A stretch of DNA of 64,000 bases from Dipteronia dyeriana (taxonomy: Eukaryota; Streptophyta; Magnoliopsida; Sapindales; Sapindaceae), in contig CM065295.1 of NCBI GenBank assembly GCA_032871835.1, forward strand, positions 43,026,360 through 43,090,359, in the 5' to 3' direction. The translations under genes were made by a program, and so were the position numbers. This document shows, one piece after another, positions 1 through 12,959 of this stretch (its first letter is position 1; the number at the start of each line of letters is the position of its first letter). The notes under the pieces were generated by a model. The model was not told the origin of the DNA. It ran no database searches and saw nothing but the letters and a program-made list of their open reading frames with translations.

Positions 1-428
1 CTCAATTGTTGTAAAACATTCACACACATATTATTTTAAGCACATGCATTAGATTTAAATTGACAGATTTTGTAAAAATGTATGTTCTTGGACTATGTCA
101 AGGAAATGACATACTTATATATTCTTGTATTTATTTATTTTTGTTTTAGTAATATCGGACTTGAATCTGTTCTCATATTATTCCTTATTGAGTTATGAAC
201 GTTTCGTTTACTCATTCATAAGTTTTTCAGTTTCAAGTTGGAAGTTGAAACTTTCCGTGTGTTTATCATCCAAGATTTTCGTCCTTGTGTATCAAATTAA
301 TTTCCATATTTTTTTTTAAGTTTCAAAGATATTCATGTCCGAGAGAGAGTTATAGTTCATAATCAGAGAATTGATTTGAAATCAAAGTTTGGAGGTAGGA
401 GAACGGTCGAAGAACGCAAGAGGTTCCC
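1..428 (+). mobile_element. LTR-A, segment 1 (SIRE-like copia LTR, interrupted)
   Basis: This is the left part of a long terminal repeat that begins outside the window. It aligns by eye with the LTRs at 29041-31679, 33243-34410 and 39749-42282: all share a block reading like 'gtccgagagagagttatagttc', followed by 'ggagaacggtcgaagaacg'. The segment stops where a different retroelement starts at 429, and the LTR resumes at 7792 and again at 23887. No coding capacity is seen; the short ORFs here are chance. Confidence 0.75.
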
Positions 429-2371
429 TGATAATTGCTTTTTCCGTCATTAAGAAATTGCAAATTCAAAAGAAATTTATAAAGTTTGTTCCTACACAAT
501 GTGCTCTAATAGTTTTGAAAACTAACGAAGCGGTAAGCGAGGGTATCGTCCATATGGAGGTGTTAGTCGTCGATTGTCTCTCGTTTTAGTGATTATTGAA
601 ATCAATGTAAATAGAACATGACAAGGGTAAGAGTTGTGTGTGTGAAGTGTTACATGTGTATGTGTGTGAGAGAAAGATATAACATGAAAGTATAATAAGA
701 AAGATAAGAGAACATGGTAGGATGAGGATGGCGATTAAAGTGATAAACATAAAATGGTGGATATGAGAGATGCAAGAGAATGAATACATAAGGTACTCAA
801 GACCACCCGAGATATTTGTGCCACCTAAAATAACTAACAGCAAAGACACTTCTATATTTGGTTCAACCTAGCTTTTAGTACAACCTTTAGATACGGCAAT
901 GAGAGAGTCGACTAGTCCTCTAACTCTACTCACTGAGATGTATCGCACCAACAACTACTAAGGACCCCGTTTAAGCATAGTACCCTCGACCACTACTCAC
1001 CGAGATTTATCGTGCGAGTGATGACCAAGAGTGATAACCTTAGTGTCCTTCAACCACTACTCACTGAGATGTATCTTGCGAGCAATGTCCAAGAGTGGTG
1101 ACCCGAGTGCTTCTCACCGAGATGTATTGCACAAGCAACACTCAAGGGTCACGTAAGCATGTTGGTTCATAGAACAGAAACCCACAAATGCAGATGTATG
1201 CTCTTCATGAGTCCACCTAATAAAAAAAAAGCACTTAAGCCAATCCAAAACATGCATTTCGAATAATCCATTGACATATAAGCATTCATGGGAAGCTTAC
1301 TTAATCTACTCCTAAATTACATTAATCCACTCCTAGTCAAATTTGTAAACACACATCAATTTTAACTCTACATGCCATGAATGTAAAGACGAGCTATCCC
1401 TATACATGCATCAAGTGTTGGGTCGTCAATCCTACACAATATGCGTCAAGAATCAATTAAGTGCAAATTAAATGAGACAATAAAAGAAGAAATCAAATTC
1501 AAGTCAATAAAATAAATGGAACTAGTTTTAGGGTTTACATATTTTCCAAATAGGGATACACATCAAAGAAGAAAATAACAAGTGAAGAGTAGATAAAGGA
1601 AACCCAATGTGCTACTCTCTGATCTCTAGGCTCGGAAAGGTGGCAAATTGTCATCTTGGATCTCCAAGCTCTATTGAAGCTCCTTCTCCTTATAGACAGG
1701 ATAAGGTGATCTTTCCTCTTGAAACTCCTCCAAAGTTGGGTGGTTGTAAGTATAAGATGATGTTGAGAAGGCATCCATAGAGGGAAACCTCCAAGAATGC
1801 CTTTGGAAGCTCCTCTCTTTCTCTCTCTTTATTTTACGAAGAAGATAAAGTATGGAGTGAATGGATTCATTTGATGAATGAATGATTAAATGATTCGATC
1901 ATGATGGGTCTTGTTGAAAAAGTAATGTATTTATAGGTTTGAGAGGCTAGGGTACGAAATAGCCGTGATTGGATGACTTTGCCCTTCTAAAAATTCTTGA
2001 AAACATGTCTGGTGCTGAACTGGAATGCGCAGTGCGCGGGTAAGGACTCGCGTGGGTAAGGATCCACGTAGTTACCCATGCAGTCCCCTGGAACCAAATT
2101 CTCCACTTTCGGTGCACTGGTACATGCGCGACTATAACGTTGGTTGTGTGCTGGTGGTACAATTGTAAAGACTCATGCACTAGGCCCATTTTTTTAACAA
2201 ATTATGCTCGTTTGCACCAGAAAGTCTCGATTTACGCCTCTAGCACCGTGAATACATTGAATGCCTACAATCACTATAAAACAAGCTAGTAGACACCAAA
2301 ATATGCTTACAAACTCATAAACAAGCTAAAGGATATGAAATTGAGGGCTAAAATGTATGACAATTTTGGCA
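429..2371 (-). repeat. 3' LTR of the LARD-like element
   Basis: This copy matches 5859-7791 almost throughout, including the blocks at 600-900, 1400-1800 and 1960-2370. On the minus strand it starts TGCCAAAATTG and ends GCAATTATCA. The adjoining interior (2372-2395) is purine-rich on the minus strand, with GGTTTGGTTTGGGGG, as expected for a polypurine tract before a 3' LTR. It contains no real gene; ORFs shared by both LTR copies are coincidental. Confidence 0.75.
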
Positions 2372-5300
2372 CAATCAAATACCCCCAAACCAAACCTTTG
2401 CTTGTCTTCGAGGAAACAAAAAGACAAACGAAAAGACACAAGACATAACAAACATGACTATATCTAGACATTTCCTAACACAAAGAAAACAATTCAAATG
2501 TCCCATTTCCAACTAATAGTGGGATGCGAGAAAGTGTGATAGAGAGAGTAGACACATGGAAAATGTTCTAAGGCAGCTCAAGGCACTCACGGGAAGCTCA
2601 CATAATCACCAATCCCATACCTTAAAGTGCTCTCATATTAGAAACTACTCACTCTCATACCTCGAGTGTAATTCACTTTGACTCTAACCTCACGTGGAGT
2701 CTCTCTTCTCTTTCGACTTGGAGTCCTAAGTTCACACTCATACAAGGTATGCAGGTTGGAGTTTATGCATGGGAATCTAAAGTATTGCATACAATATATC
2801 AATGAAAGACCGATATTATCTTGGTGAACTAGCCTAGGAAAAGAACCACATGCCATGAATGTGAAAGATCAGGCTTCAGCAAGCATTCCCGTTCTAGATT
2901 TCATCATAGATCAGTTAGCACTTCCCTTTTAGTTGTAAAGTGGCCATGGGGTGAAATGTGGTGCATAATTGGAAAATTTTGAGTTCAAAGGTCACCAACC
3001 ATGTTAGACTTAATACAATACACACCCCTTACTTAAGTTTTACTTGCTTCCAACTTATGAACACTAGCGTCTAGGCTTAACTTTCACATACATTGTGCTA
3101 CACATGAGTACTCTACTTTGTGAGAACTTTACATTTAACATTCACGGCTCTTTTGTGCCTTTCTTTTCTTTTCTTTTCTTTTCTTCTTATTAACTTTTTT
3201 ATCTTTTTTTTTTCTTTGCACTTTCACACACTTTTCACATTTGACTATTTAGGCTCTAAGTGCACATTTTTCACACATTTAAATTTATGAGCCATTTACC
3301 TTGTATATTTACAAATATTGCCTAAGTACACGCTATCTTTACATTTTAGAGCTTTTCACCTTTCTACCACCACACCTATACATCCTAACATGGTTGGCAA
3401 CAAGGGTGGGAAATGTGTTTGGCTATGGGCTATATGGTTATATTATGGTACTAAATGAAAGGGATATGTGTTTGGTCTCAAGTTTTGCTTTGGAGCACAC
3501 ATTAGGGACTTGGAAATGTCTTTATGCTATATAGGTAGTTAATGCACACACATTGTCTAAAATCATTTCAACAATTCCATTTATCAAGGGAATGTAAGCA
3601 TCCATCAAACAGTCCACACAAATACAATAATGCAATGTAATATCCTATGTCAAATGATGTGCGTGACGAGAAAAGTGTTTAAGATAAAATAATGATAACA
3701 CTCAAATGCGCTCTTTGAGGCTTGTGTTTGTGAACTCTTTAGGTAGTCTCCACTATTAGAATAAGGTGTTTGAGCACCGAGTCCCCTTAACTTGAATACT
3801 AAAAGGTTGGGACAAGCCTATGAAGTGCAAGTGAGACCCTAGAGGGACTAAGTGTTACAACATGAAGCACACTAAGCATAAAATAAACTCGACACAAGCA
3901 CATGCACAAGGCATCATACCCAAGTTAATTAAAGCTCAAATTTTTTGTCCATGCAACAATTTGAAAAAAAAAATTGACACTAAAAAGACTCAAGACTCAA
4001 AAAGGAGTCACAAAGGCGTCTACACCCCCAAACCTAAACTCAACATCGTCCACGATGTTGGACATGAAAGGCCGGCCTAGTGGTGCACAAATAACACAAC
4101 TCAAACATGACTCAACATATAAAACAAGGCAAAAATGCACTTAGCAATTAAGCACAAAGACACATTAACTCATGCTCAAAACCTACATCACACATTTACC
4201 AAAAAAGACGGAGTGAGGGCATAACAACCCCTAAACTGAATCGAACTATATGCATCAAGACCTGTACAAAATAAAATAATGCATGCATTCAAAAGCCCCA
4301 AACCGACTTGGTCTATATATGGCAATTCATTCTATACACTCTCATGCAATCATCCATAAAAGCCTTCAGCTCATTCAATCAACAAAAGAATAAATCAATT
4401 ATATCGAAAAATCAAATATCATCACTTACAAGTGTCCATCCATAAGTGCCTACGACTCGTTCATCATAAAAAACAATCAATAAAATCAAGAATATATCCC
4501 CCAAAAAATATTCAATTATGCACAAGTATACCATCCACACAATATTCATAAAAATCTCCACCAATTATTTACTAAAGCAAATAAAAAAGAAAATGAGAAA
4601 AAGGAAATTAGAATTGCAAACTTTGGTGGGTTGCCTCCCACAATCACTCTATTTATCATCTGGGCAAGACGTTTTTGTGGCACATCGACTCTTGAACACC
4701 AAATTGTAGCCTCCCTTCATGAAATGAGGTCCTCGCCCTTCTTATGAGCACTCTTGGCTTGCTCGTCACTCCAAGACTTGTAAGTGGCCAATGTTTCTTC
4801 CCAAGAGATAGAGAAACGTCGCTTTAAGCACAAGCTGTAAAAATTTACTTCTTAAAACAGCTATAGCTAATTTGTACACTTATAATTCCATTAGAATATT
4901 TAGGCAACTAAGAATCAATTAATACATACAATTGCCAATAAGAGCTCGAAATACCATTTATTAGAGGAAAACAAACTTAAACAAACTAAACAATTTCACA
5001 ATAGATTCCCTCCCCCCCCCCCCTCCAAAAAAAAAAAACCTAGCTCGTCTCATACATTCATGCATAAAATAACAAATTGAGGGATAAAACTTAGTTTACA
5101 AGAGAAAAATAAATTGTGCACTCAAAAAAACTCAAAAGTAAATAAAAATTAAAACAAGAATGCAGTTTTTTTTTATCATTAAGCACATATCAACAACCAT
5201 ACACACAATCACAATTGAAAACATCAAACCCTTCCCAAATCATTTAAGCACATACATTTGTGTACACTCATCAATTCACTTAAACATGCTTCGACAACAT

Positions 5301-5838
5301 GCACATTACTCATAATTGTGTAAGCTTGCCCTCATAAGTAAGGTAATATAAAAAGATAGAAACAATGAGAGGAATCAATACCGAAAATCCAAGTTTTAGG
5401 AAGACGCTTGCAGATATACCACCTCTAGCTACGCTCTAAGCTCTTTCCAATTGTTGCTCTTTGCAGCCCTACTCGCGTCCTTGGTTGCATGAACCACTTA
5501 GGTCATCATGGCGTTACCGTTTAGCTTGGTGAAGTTGTTGGAGTGCAATAAATGCACTCATTGTTCACTTGGGTTGTTGGTATTGGCATCCTTGATTATT
5601 GGTCCCTACTCCAACTTCCATTGATAGCTTGCCAACCTGAAAATTTGTCATTCCTTGCACAAACACAACTCAAACAAGATTAAATGCATTTGCTTTTAAC
5701 ATAAATAGAAATAATAAAAATAGAAATAATTAACAAACACACAAAAACAACAAAAAACAAACAAATAGAAAACTAATAGGATATTTATATTACTACATTA
5801 TTTGCTAAAACAAGAAACAACTAACGAATATGCCACCT
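2372..5838 (-). other. Interior of the LARD-like element, no coding region recognised
   Basis: About 3.5 kb of AT-rich sequence between the two LTRs. I looked for gag zinc knuckles, aspartic protease, reverse transcriptase and integrase motifs on both strands and saw none; the longest ORFs are under 80 codons and unrelated to known families. It includes a CTTTT-rich microsatellite near 3165-3190 and a C-run/A-run pair near 5010-5038. It is best read as the packaged but non-coding body of a non-autonomous element. Confidence 0.6.
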
Positions 5839-5855
5839 CCCCGACAGCGGTGCTA
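5839..5855 (-). promoter_or_regulatory. Primer binding site, decayed tRNA-Asp type
   Basis: On the minus strand this reads TAGCACCGCTGTCGGGG. Plant tRNA-Asp ends CCCCGGCAACGGCGCCA, whose complement TGGCGCCGTTGCCGGGG differs at four positions, all transitions, two of them inside CpG sites. The site starts three bases from the LTR end at 5859. It fixes the element's orientation as minus strand. Confidence 0.65.
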
Positions 5856-5858
5856 TTT

Positions 5859-7791
5859 TGATAATCGCTCTTTCCGTCGTTAAGAAATTATAAATTTGAA
5901 AGATAGTTATAAAGTATGTTCCTACGTAATATGCTCTAATAGTTTTGAAAACTAGCAAAGTGGTAAGCGAGGGTATCATCCACAGGGAGGTGTTATCCGT
6001 CGATTGTCTCTCATTTTAGTGATTATTGAAAGCAATGTAAATAGAACATGGCAAGGGTAAGAGTGGTGTGTGTGATGTGTAACATGTTGTATATGTGTGA
6101 GATAAAGAAATAACATGAAAGTAAGATAAGAAAGATAAGAGAACATGGGAGGATGAGGATGGTGATTAAAGTGATAAACATAAAATGGTGGATAGGAGAG
6201 ATGCAAGAGAATGGATAAATAAGGTACTCATGACCACCAGAGATATTTGTGCCACCTAAAATAACTAACCGTAAAGACACTCCTATATTAGGTTCAACCT
6301 AGCCTTTAGTACGACCTCTAGATTTGACAATGAGAGAGTTGACTTGTCCTCTAACGCTACTCATCGAGATGTATCGCGGTAACAACTACTAAGGACCACG
6401 TTTAAACATATTAAAGGACCATTGGCCACTACTCACCGAGATATATTGTGCGAATGATGACCAAGAGTGACAACTCTAGTTTCTTTCGACCACTACTCAC
6501 CAAGACGTATCGTGCGAGTAATAACCAATAGTGGCAACCCGAGTGCTTCTCACCGAGTTGTATCACACGAGCAACATGCAAGGGTCGCGTAAGCCTGTAG
6601 GTTCATTGAACCGAAACCCACAGATGCAGATGTATGCTCTTCATGAGTTCCACCTAAACAAAAAAAAAACACTCAAGCCAATCCAAAAAATGCATTTTGA
6701 ATAATCCATCGACATATGAGAAATCATGGGATGCTTACATAATCTACTCCTAAATTACATTAAAATACTCCTAATTCCAATCAATAACACATATCAATTT
6801 CAACTCTACATGCCATAAAAGTAAAGACAAAAGTTATCCCTAAACATGCATCAAGTGTTGGGTTGTCAATCCTACTCAACACAAGTCAAGAATCAATTAA
6901 GTGAAAATTGAATGGGATAATAAAAGAAGAAATCAAATACAAGTCAATCAAATAAATAGAACTAGTATTAGGGTTTATAAATTTCCCAAATGAGGATACA
7001 CATCAAAGAAAAAAATAACAAGTGAAGAGTAGATAGAGGAAACCCAAGGTGTTACTCTCGGATCTCTAGGCTCAGAGAGGTGCCAAATTGTCATCTCGGA
7101 TCTCCAAGCTCCATTGAAGCTCCTCCTCCTTATAGACAAGGTAGAGTTGATCTTTCCTCTTGAAACTCCTCTAAAGATAGGAGGTTGTAATTATAAGATG
7201 ATGGTAAGGAGACATCCATGGAGGGAAACCTCCATAGATGCCTTTAGAAGCTCCTATATCTCTTTCTCTCTTTATTTGGTGAAGAAGATGAAGTATGGAA
7301 TAAATGGATTCATTGGATGAATGAATGATTAGAAGATTAGATCTTCATGGGTCTTGTGGCGAAAGTGTTGTATTTATAGGCTTGAGAGAATAAGGTATGA
7401 AATATAAGTGATTGGACGACTTTGCCTTTCTAAAAATGCTTGAAAACATATCTGGTGCTAAACTGGAACGCGTAGTGTGCGGATAAGGACCCGTGTAGTT
7501 ACCCGCACAGTCTCTTGGAACCAAATTCTCCACTTTTAGTGCACTGGTACATGCGCGACCATAGCGCTGGTTATACACGGGTGGTGCGCTGGTAAGGACA
7601 TGTACACTAGGCCCATTTCATCAACAAATTATGCTCGTTTGCGTCTTAAAATCCTCTTTTTTTGCCTCCCACACTTGAAATACATTGAATGCTCGTAATC
7701 ACAATAAAACAAGCCAATAGACACCAAAATATGCTCACAAACAAGCTAAAGGATATGGAATTGAGGGCCAAAATGTATGGCAATTTTGGTA
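5859..7791 (-). repeat. 5' LTR of the LARD-like element
   Basis: Second copy of the repeat at 429-2371. Its minus-strand start is TACC, where the partner has TGCC, a single transition in the LTR terminus. The two copies differ at many scattered sites and a few small indels, so the insertion is not recent. Confidence 0.75.
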
Positions 7792-8277
7792 CGAACATAC
7801 GCTAAATGGATTAAATGGAAAGAGGGGTGGCAAATTGCATAACCACCCCCACTCCCGTGAAGGCACGTCGCCTCCACGGAAAGGTCACCCCTCAGCCCCC
7901 GTGGAGGCCAAACGCCTCCACGGGAAGCTGAGGTGGTGTGGTGGCTTGTGCTACCCGAGATCCTCTCCTCCCCACATAGGATTCCCTCCCATTTCTTTTA
8001 AATACCTCATCTCTCTCTCTTTTAATTTTACAAAGACTAAGTGCAGAAATTTTCCACAATTTTCTGTCAAATTCAAATCACCATATCTCACCAATTTCTT
8101 ATCGGGATCGAGTGATTCAAAAGGGAGAAGATTCGTATTGAAGTCTTCTATCATCTCTAATCAACTTTGAAGTCTTTTGTTCAAGTATTTTGGTGGTTAT
8201 ACACCAATTTTATGATTGCACTCAAGTTAACAACGTATTTGATTATCTTTTAAGTTTGTTCTTTCTAATGCTCAAAT
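7792..8277 (+). mobile_element. LTR-A, segment 2
   Basis: Continuation of LTR-A between two insertions. From about 7985 it aligns with 36010-36250: the leader 'gtgcagaaatttt', the phrase 'caccatatctc', 'gagtgattcaa' and 'gtattgaagtc' all recur. It ends in CAAAT (8273-8277), which is repeated immediately after the copia element at 23887-23891. The first ~150 bases are unlike the other LTR copies and are GC-rich (see the dyad entry). Confidence 0.75.
7870..7924. repeat. GC-rich dyad cluster in the LTR-A upstream region
   Basis: GCCTCCACGG (7870-7879), its complement CCGTGGAGGC (7899-7908) and GCCTCCACGGG (7914-7924) can form alternative hairpins in otherwise AT-rich DNA. At the equivalent place the sister LTRs carry a different dyad, GAGATGG...CCATCTC. 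The position, just upstream of the T-rich leader, suggests the U3 control region of the LTR; a regulatory role is inference. Confidence 0.6.
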
Positions 8278-9999
8278 TGTTGGGGGTTTTGCCCTAAGGC
8301 TTGTAATTTGTAAATGTGTATTAACCATAAATAAAAGAAGTAGTTTATTCATTCAAATTGTCTCAAACATTTATATAACATGTGTACTTAACATCCATAA
8401 TTGTCGGATGTAATTTCAAACTGGTAAATGAATGTCATACACATATGGATTTAGTTTGAGATGAGTAATCTAAAGAGTTTGTAGATAGCAAATAAAGCTG
8501 GACACTTTATTTATGGTTAATCTACAGTTGCGGTCCATTCTGTTATGTCTGATGATCTTATCCTAGATCAATCATATGGTGATATGAGAATGGGGTACCT
8601 TGTATGATATGATCATATAGGATCGGGCCACGATCTATACGTATCTCTCATTAAAATCTCGAGTGTCTTATAGGCTCCTTCAGGTTAGATTGTGGTTTTT
8701 GATATACCATGGGTGAGATCGGAGTTGCATTTCCAATCAATATGCTCCATATGTTGGAATCGTGGGTTGACTTGTTGCTGGGAAGGTTTATACACAATAG
8801 TGAAATCCATTTCTTCTTATGAGCAGTAGATGATAGTTCCCTTAAGGAGTGATTCGGGGATTGAACAATATGAGCGCTCTCCTAATTGCATAAGGAATGT
8901 AAGATTTATTATTCATTAGAGAATCAATGGTACTTAACGGAAGGATAAAATTAGAGGGGTATAACGAACATTATGACCCAACTCTAATTATGAATTACTT
9001 GTGGAGGATCAAACCATATGCAATAGTTATATCGATGGACACCAAAAGTTATTGGTTTGTGTAAAAACATCTACAGTTGAGAAAGCGCAGCTTCGGATTT
9101 TTAGTGGAATAACATCGAAGTTAATAATCATGAAATATTAATTAATGAGTTTAATTAATTATTTCTAAGGATGATTGGAGCTCTAATTATTGTAGGTCTA
9201 TTAGGTCCCCTTGCTATCCCGATTGATTAAGGTAACAAGGGTCACGGTTAATTAATTGGATTGCCCAATTAATTGTGTTACGAAAGTGACACGTGTCTAT
9301 TCGGGAATTAATTGAATAATGATATTTTAATTAATGAATATTAATAATTATGTTAATTAAATAATTAGATTATTTAATTGTGTAATTAATCATTAGATTG
9401 AGGGTGTTGATTGATATATATATATATATTTTAAAATAAGATAATATGATTATTTTATTTTTATTAAATTAAATGTTTAAATTTGAATTTAAACTCAAAT
9501 CAAAATCAAATTAATGAATGTCTTTAATGATATGAAATATCTTTAAAAAATTGATTATTTAGCTTAATTAAAAAGATATATATATATATATATATATGAT
9601 ATATGTTTTTGGAAACTAACAACACAACATACGTTTAGAATTGAGAGTCTATTTTTGAGCGTATATAGAACCAACAGAGAAAAAAAGAAAGGAAAACCTA
9701 TAACAGGTCTAGGCATTTTTTGAAAGAAAAAAAAGTTTTTCTTCTTCTCTTGATCTTCCTTATTCCTGAACACCGTGACGCCCCCATATATTGTTGCCAA
9801 TCGCGGGACATAGCCAGAAAGATCTTATGGTTTAAATCAGGAAGCAGGTCGAAAAAAAAAGGAGCCTTCAAATGCTAGTATGAAATCGTTTCTCCTTCTT
9901 ATTATTTTTATTTATACTATACAAATGAGTTAGTTTATGGTTGCAAATAAAAAATTTAAAACTCTTCCGCTACGAAATCTGTAACCCTAGGCACTAACA
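8278..9999 (+). repeat. 5' LTR of the copia element
   Basis: Starts TGTTGGGGGTTTTG and ends GGCACTAACA, and is homologous along its length to 22111-23886 and to the ends of the solo LTR at 47436-49820. It holds short TA microsatellites near 9418-9430 and 9576-9597, a length difference relative to its partner. No gene is contained in it. Confidence 0.9.
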
Positions 10000-10002
10000 A
10001 AT

Positions 10003-10014
10003 TGGTATCAGAGC
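10003..10014 (+). promoter_or_regulatory. Primer binding site, initiator-Met tRNA type
   Basis: TGGTATCAGAGC, three bases after the LTR end, is the standard plant copia primer site complementary to the 3' end of initiator methionine tRNA. Confidence 0.9.
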
Positions 10015-12091
10015 TAATTTTGTTCAGTATTATCGAATTCGATTATTCCTGATGTTGCATGTATGAATGTGTAGGCATGGATCTAATGAATGTATGAATG
10101 TTTATATTTAAAATGTTTAAATAATATAAATATAAACATGATTGATCTTTAATTATATGGTACATGGGTTTTAAGGTTTTTGATATTATGTGTAATATTT
10201 TTTTTTCAAGCAATATTAATTCCAGGATGTAATAATTTTATTTATTTATTATTTTTTTTTCCGGCTATAATTGTTCATTGTAAATCATATTTTATAATAT
10301 TGTTTGAAGGGATCGATTCGAGAAGAAGAAGAAATCGGGCTTGTATTGGACACATAAAAGGTAGTGTATGTGCACAAGGCACACATATGATATTGTGCAA
10401 GTGTTGCACGTAATGCAACATGCACTTGTTACAACACATGCACAAGACTCATGCAATTGTTTCATTTAATATTGTGCCAAGACACATGCAATCGTTTCAT
10501 GTAATATTGTGTGCAAGTGTTGCACATATTTGTGTGATGCATTGTTGTGCGCAACATATAAATTTTAAATTGTTGAGTGTATGTTTTTGCACATGTATAA
10601 CATGTGGGCAAAGTGTTGCTAGAACACATACGCGCAACACACATGTAATCAATGAGCAAGTGTTGCACAATTTATTGTTGTGTGTTTTGTGCAGCATCAC
10701 GTGCATGTGCGTGAGTAAGTTTGGGCCAAATTTTTTTTTTTTAGAAAATCCCGATCCTACGAAAAATGTTAGAGTAACATTTGGGTTTTAGAGATTTAAT
10801 CCATGAGATGGGTCCATTAAAATAAATCAAATCAAGTTGGACTTGATTTTGGGCCCGGAAGATATTATGAATGGACTTGAAGATTTTTGGAATTATAAGA
10901 AAACTAAGGAATGCCTTGGATATTTTTCGTAATTAGAGTTTTTTTTAAGTTACATAAACTCATCGTACATATTATATGACAATTAAAACTCTGCCATGTG
11001 TACACATGCCATATAGATTAGTAGTGCCTACACATATATATGTTGATATGTCATACATGCATTATAACCATTAGTATTTATGTTCTTTAATTTTAATCTG
11101 ATTAAATTGGGTAAAGCACATAATTGGCTATAAATTAAGGGATTAGTTTTTAGGTGTAAAAAACTTGGCAATTCACATTAATAACTAATATATTAATTAA
11201 AGAGTTTAATTAGTTAGATTTGTAGGGGTCCTTTATAAATATTAAGATTAATTCAATTAAGCCCCTAATAATAATTAGACCTCATAATGTTTTTAGTTTA
11301 AATAGTTAAAACTTGGTAAATACACATTTAATAATTCTAGTCTTAGTAAAGAGTTTACATATATTAGAATGATCATTAATGAACCAGATTTTTAAGAGTT
11401 AAAAATCGAATTAGTTTATTAGTTATTGGAATAGGAATCTAATAATTTGTTATTAATGCGCTAGACACTTAGATTGAAATTAGCCGTTTAATCTAGGTGC
11501 ATTAATAATAATAGAAAACCCTAATTATAAGATAGTGTGTGGGAGAGGGATATATGACATTAAATCCCGCGGTCTCCATCATTAGTTCAACAACGTGAGA
11601 TTCGAGTGTGGCATCGTGACAGCTTTACTTTCGTCCTCTCTAAGGAGGGTTTCCATAAGAATAAATAATAAGGTTGACTTCCTAACGTATAGAATTTTTG
11701 AGGTCATTTCGAAATTGACCGACTCTAAGGCAACAATTCTTGAGTTAGGCTCATGAGATCTTAAATTATAGGTTACACTCACAAGGTTTTAATTAAATTG
11801 GTTAATTAAAAACCTGACTAAATAAACAATGGTTGAATAATATTGGAATAAGAGTTATTCTGGTATATCATTTGATTGAGAAGGTCTCAATCTAACATGC
11901 AAGAATTTGACCGACCCTAAGGCGGCACTTGCTTATATTATGTTGGATTGTCGTGGTATAGAAACATTGTTTTCTTAGGGTTGTTCTCTTTCATTAAACA
12001 TTTTCATACATCATGTTTAATTATATGCTGAACATTCACACATGTTTTGAATGTATGATTGAATGAATTCTCAATTTATGTTTTTTTAGCC
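10015..12091 (+). other. Long leader of the copia element
   Basis: Two kilobases separate the primer site from the gag start codon. Positions about 10350-10720 are built of degenerate repeats of 'tgcaagtgttgcac' and 'atgcaatcgtttcat'-type phrases, which create overlapping but meaningless ORFs on both strands. Positions about 10980-11590 are homologous to the inside of the solo LTR at about 48890-49490, so the leader holds what looks like a piece of a related LTR. No protein-coding region is supported. Confidence 0.6.
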
Positions 12092-12950
12092 ATGTCATCT
12101 ACATTATTACAAATCCTTACCAATGATAAATTAACTGGTGATAACTACACTAAATGGAAACATAACATAATTGCAATCATGGCCACCAAGGACCTAAAGT
12201 TTGTGATTACGGAGGAATGTCTTCCAGCTCCTACTACCTATGTTGCACGAACAGTTCGTGAGGCATATGAAAAATAGGTCTCGTTAGATGAGAAAGCCCG
12301 AACATATCTGTTAGCCAATAAGACAGATGTGCTTGTCACTAAGCACGAAGCAATAGGTACTACATTTGAAATAATGGAGTCATTGCAGGCTTTGTTGGGG
12401 CAGCCCTCTGACCAAAAGCGGCACAAAGTTAATCGTTCAACAATGCTTGCTCGGATGAAAAATGACACATCTGTTCGGGAACATGTCTTGAAAATGATGT
12501 CCTATTTCAACACGGCAGAGATCAATGGTGGAGCCATTGATGAACCCATTCAGATGAGCATCATATTGACGACTCTCCCGTAGAGTTTCACTCAGTTCAA
12601 GAGTAACTATGGGATGAACAAGCTAAGGTTCAATCTCACTCAGTTGATCAATGAGCTCATAACTTTTAAGTCCTTGACTAAAGACAACAAAAGTATGAAC
12701 GGTGAGGTAAATGTTGCCGAACCATCCTCCTCTGGCAATAAGAAGAGGAAGAGGTCTGCTGGGAAGGCAAAAGGTAATCCCAAACCAAAGAAAGGCCAAG
12801 GCAAGAAAAAAGGCACCTCCACCGACTAGGGAAAAGGAAAGTACTTCCATTGCAACAAGGTTGGCCACTGGAATAGGTACTGTCCTCAGTATCTTGAGGA
12901 GGTTTCCTAGAAAAAGAAAAAGAAAATGAAAGGAAAATATGATTTACTTA
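12092..12950 (+). pseudogene. copia gag (degenerate)
   Basis: The gag polyprotein forms the retrotransposon capsid. Reading from ATG at 12092 gives MSSTLLQILTNDKLTGDNYT, a typical copia gag start, continuing through the gag domain with stops at about 12275 and 12580. A lysine-rich stretch then leads to a zinc knuckle near 12838-12880 reading HCNKVGHWNRYC. Its first cysteine is replaced by tyrosine, so the CCHC site is incomplete. The whole open frame recovers when the stops are ignored, which indicates substitution decay rather than large deletions. Confidence 0.85.
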
Positions 12951-12959
12951 TTCTTGAGT

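Larger units (their letters stand above)
429..7791 (-). mobile_element. Non-coding LTR retrotransposon derivative (LARD-like, probably Ty3/gypsy)
   Basis: Two direct copies of a ~1.94 kb sequence (429-2371 and 5859-7791) flank a 3.5 kb interior without recognisable gag or pol. Read on the minus strand the repeats begin TGCC/TACC and end ATTATCA. The repeat at the right is followed after three bases by a decayed tRNA-Asp-type primer site. This matches large retrotransposon derivatives mobilised in trans, often by Athila/Tat-type gypsy elements; the lineage is inferred from the primer site only. It sits inside LTR-A, whose sequence continues on both sides. I could not find a convincing 5 bp target duplication. 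Confidence 0.75.

Noticed and set aside
5839..5855. tRNA gene suggested by tRNA-like sequence, also at 10003, 31682 and 34413
   Set aside because: Only the 3' tRNA-complementary primer site is present, directly after LTRs; no tRNA body or cloverleaf.
10420..10791. 123-codon ORF and overlapping minus-strand ORFs
   Set aside because: They arise from the repetitive copia leader, overlap each other on both strands and lie before the true gag.
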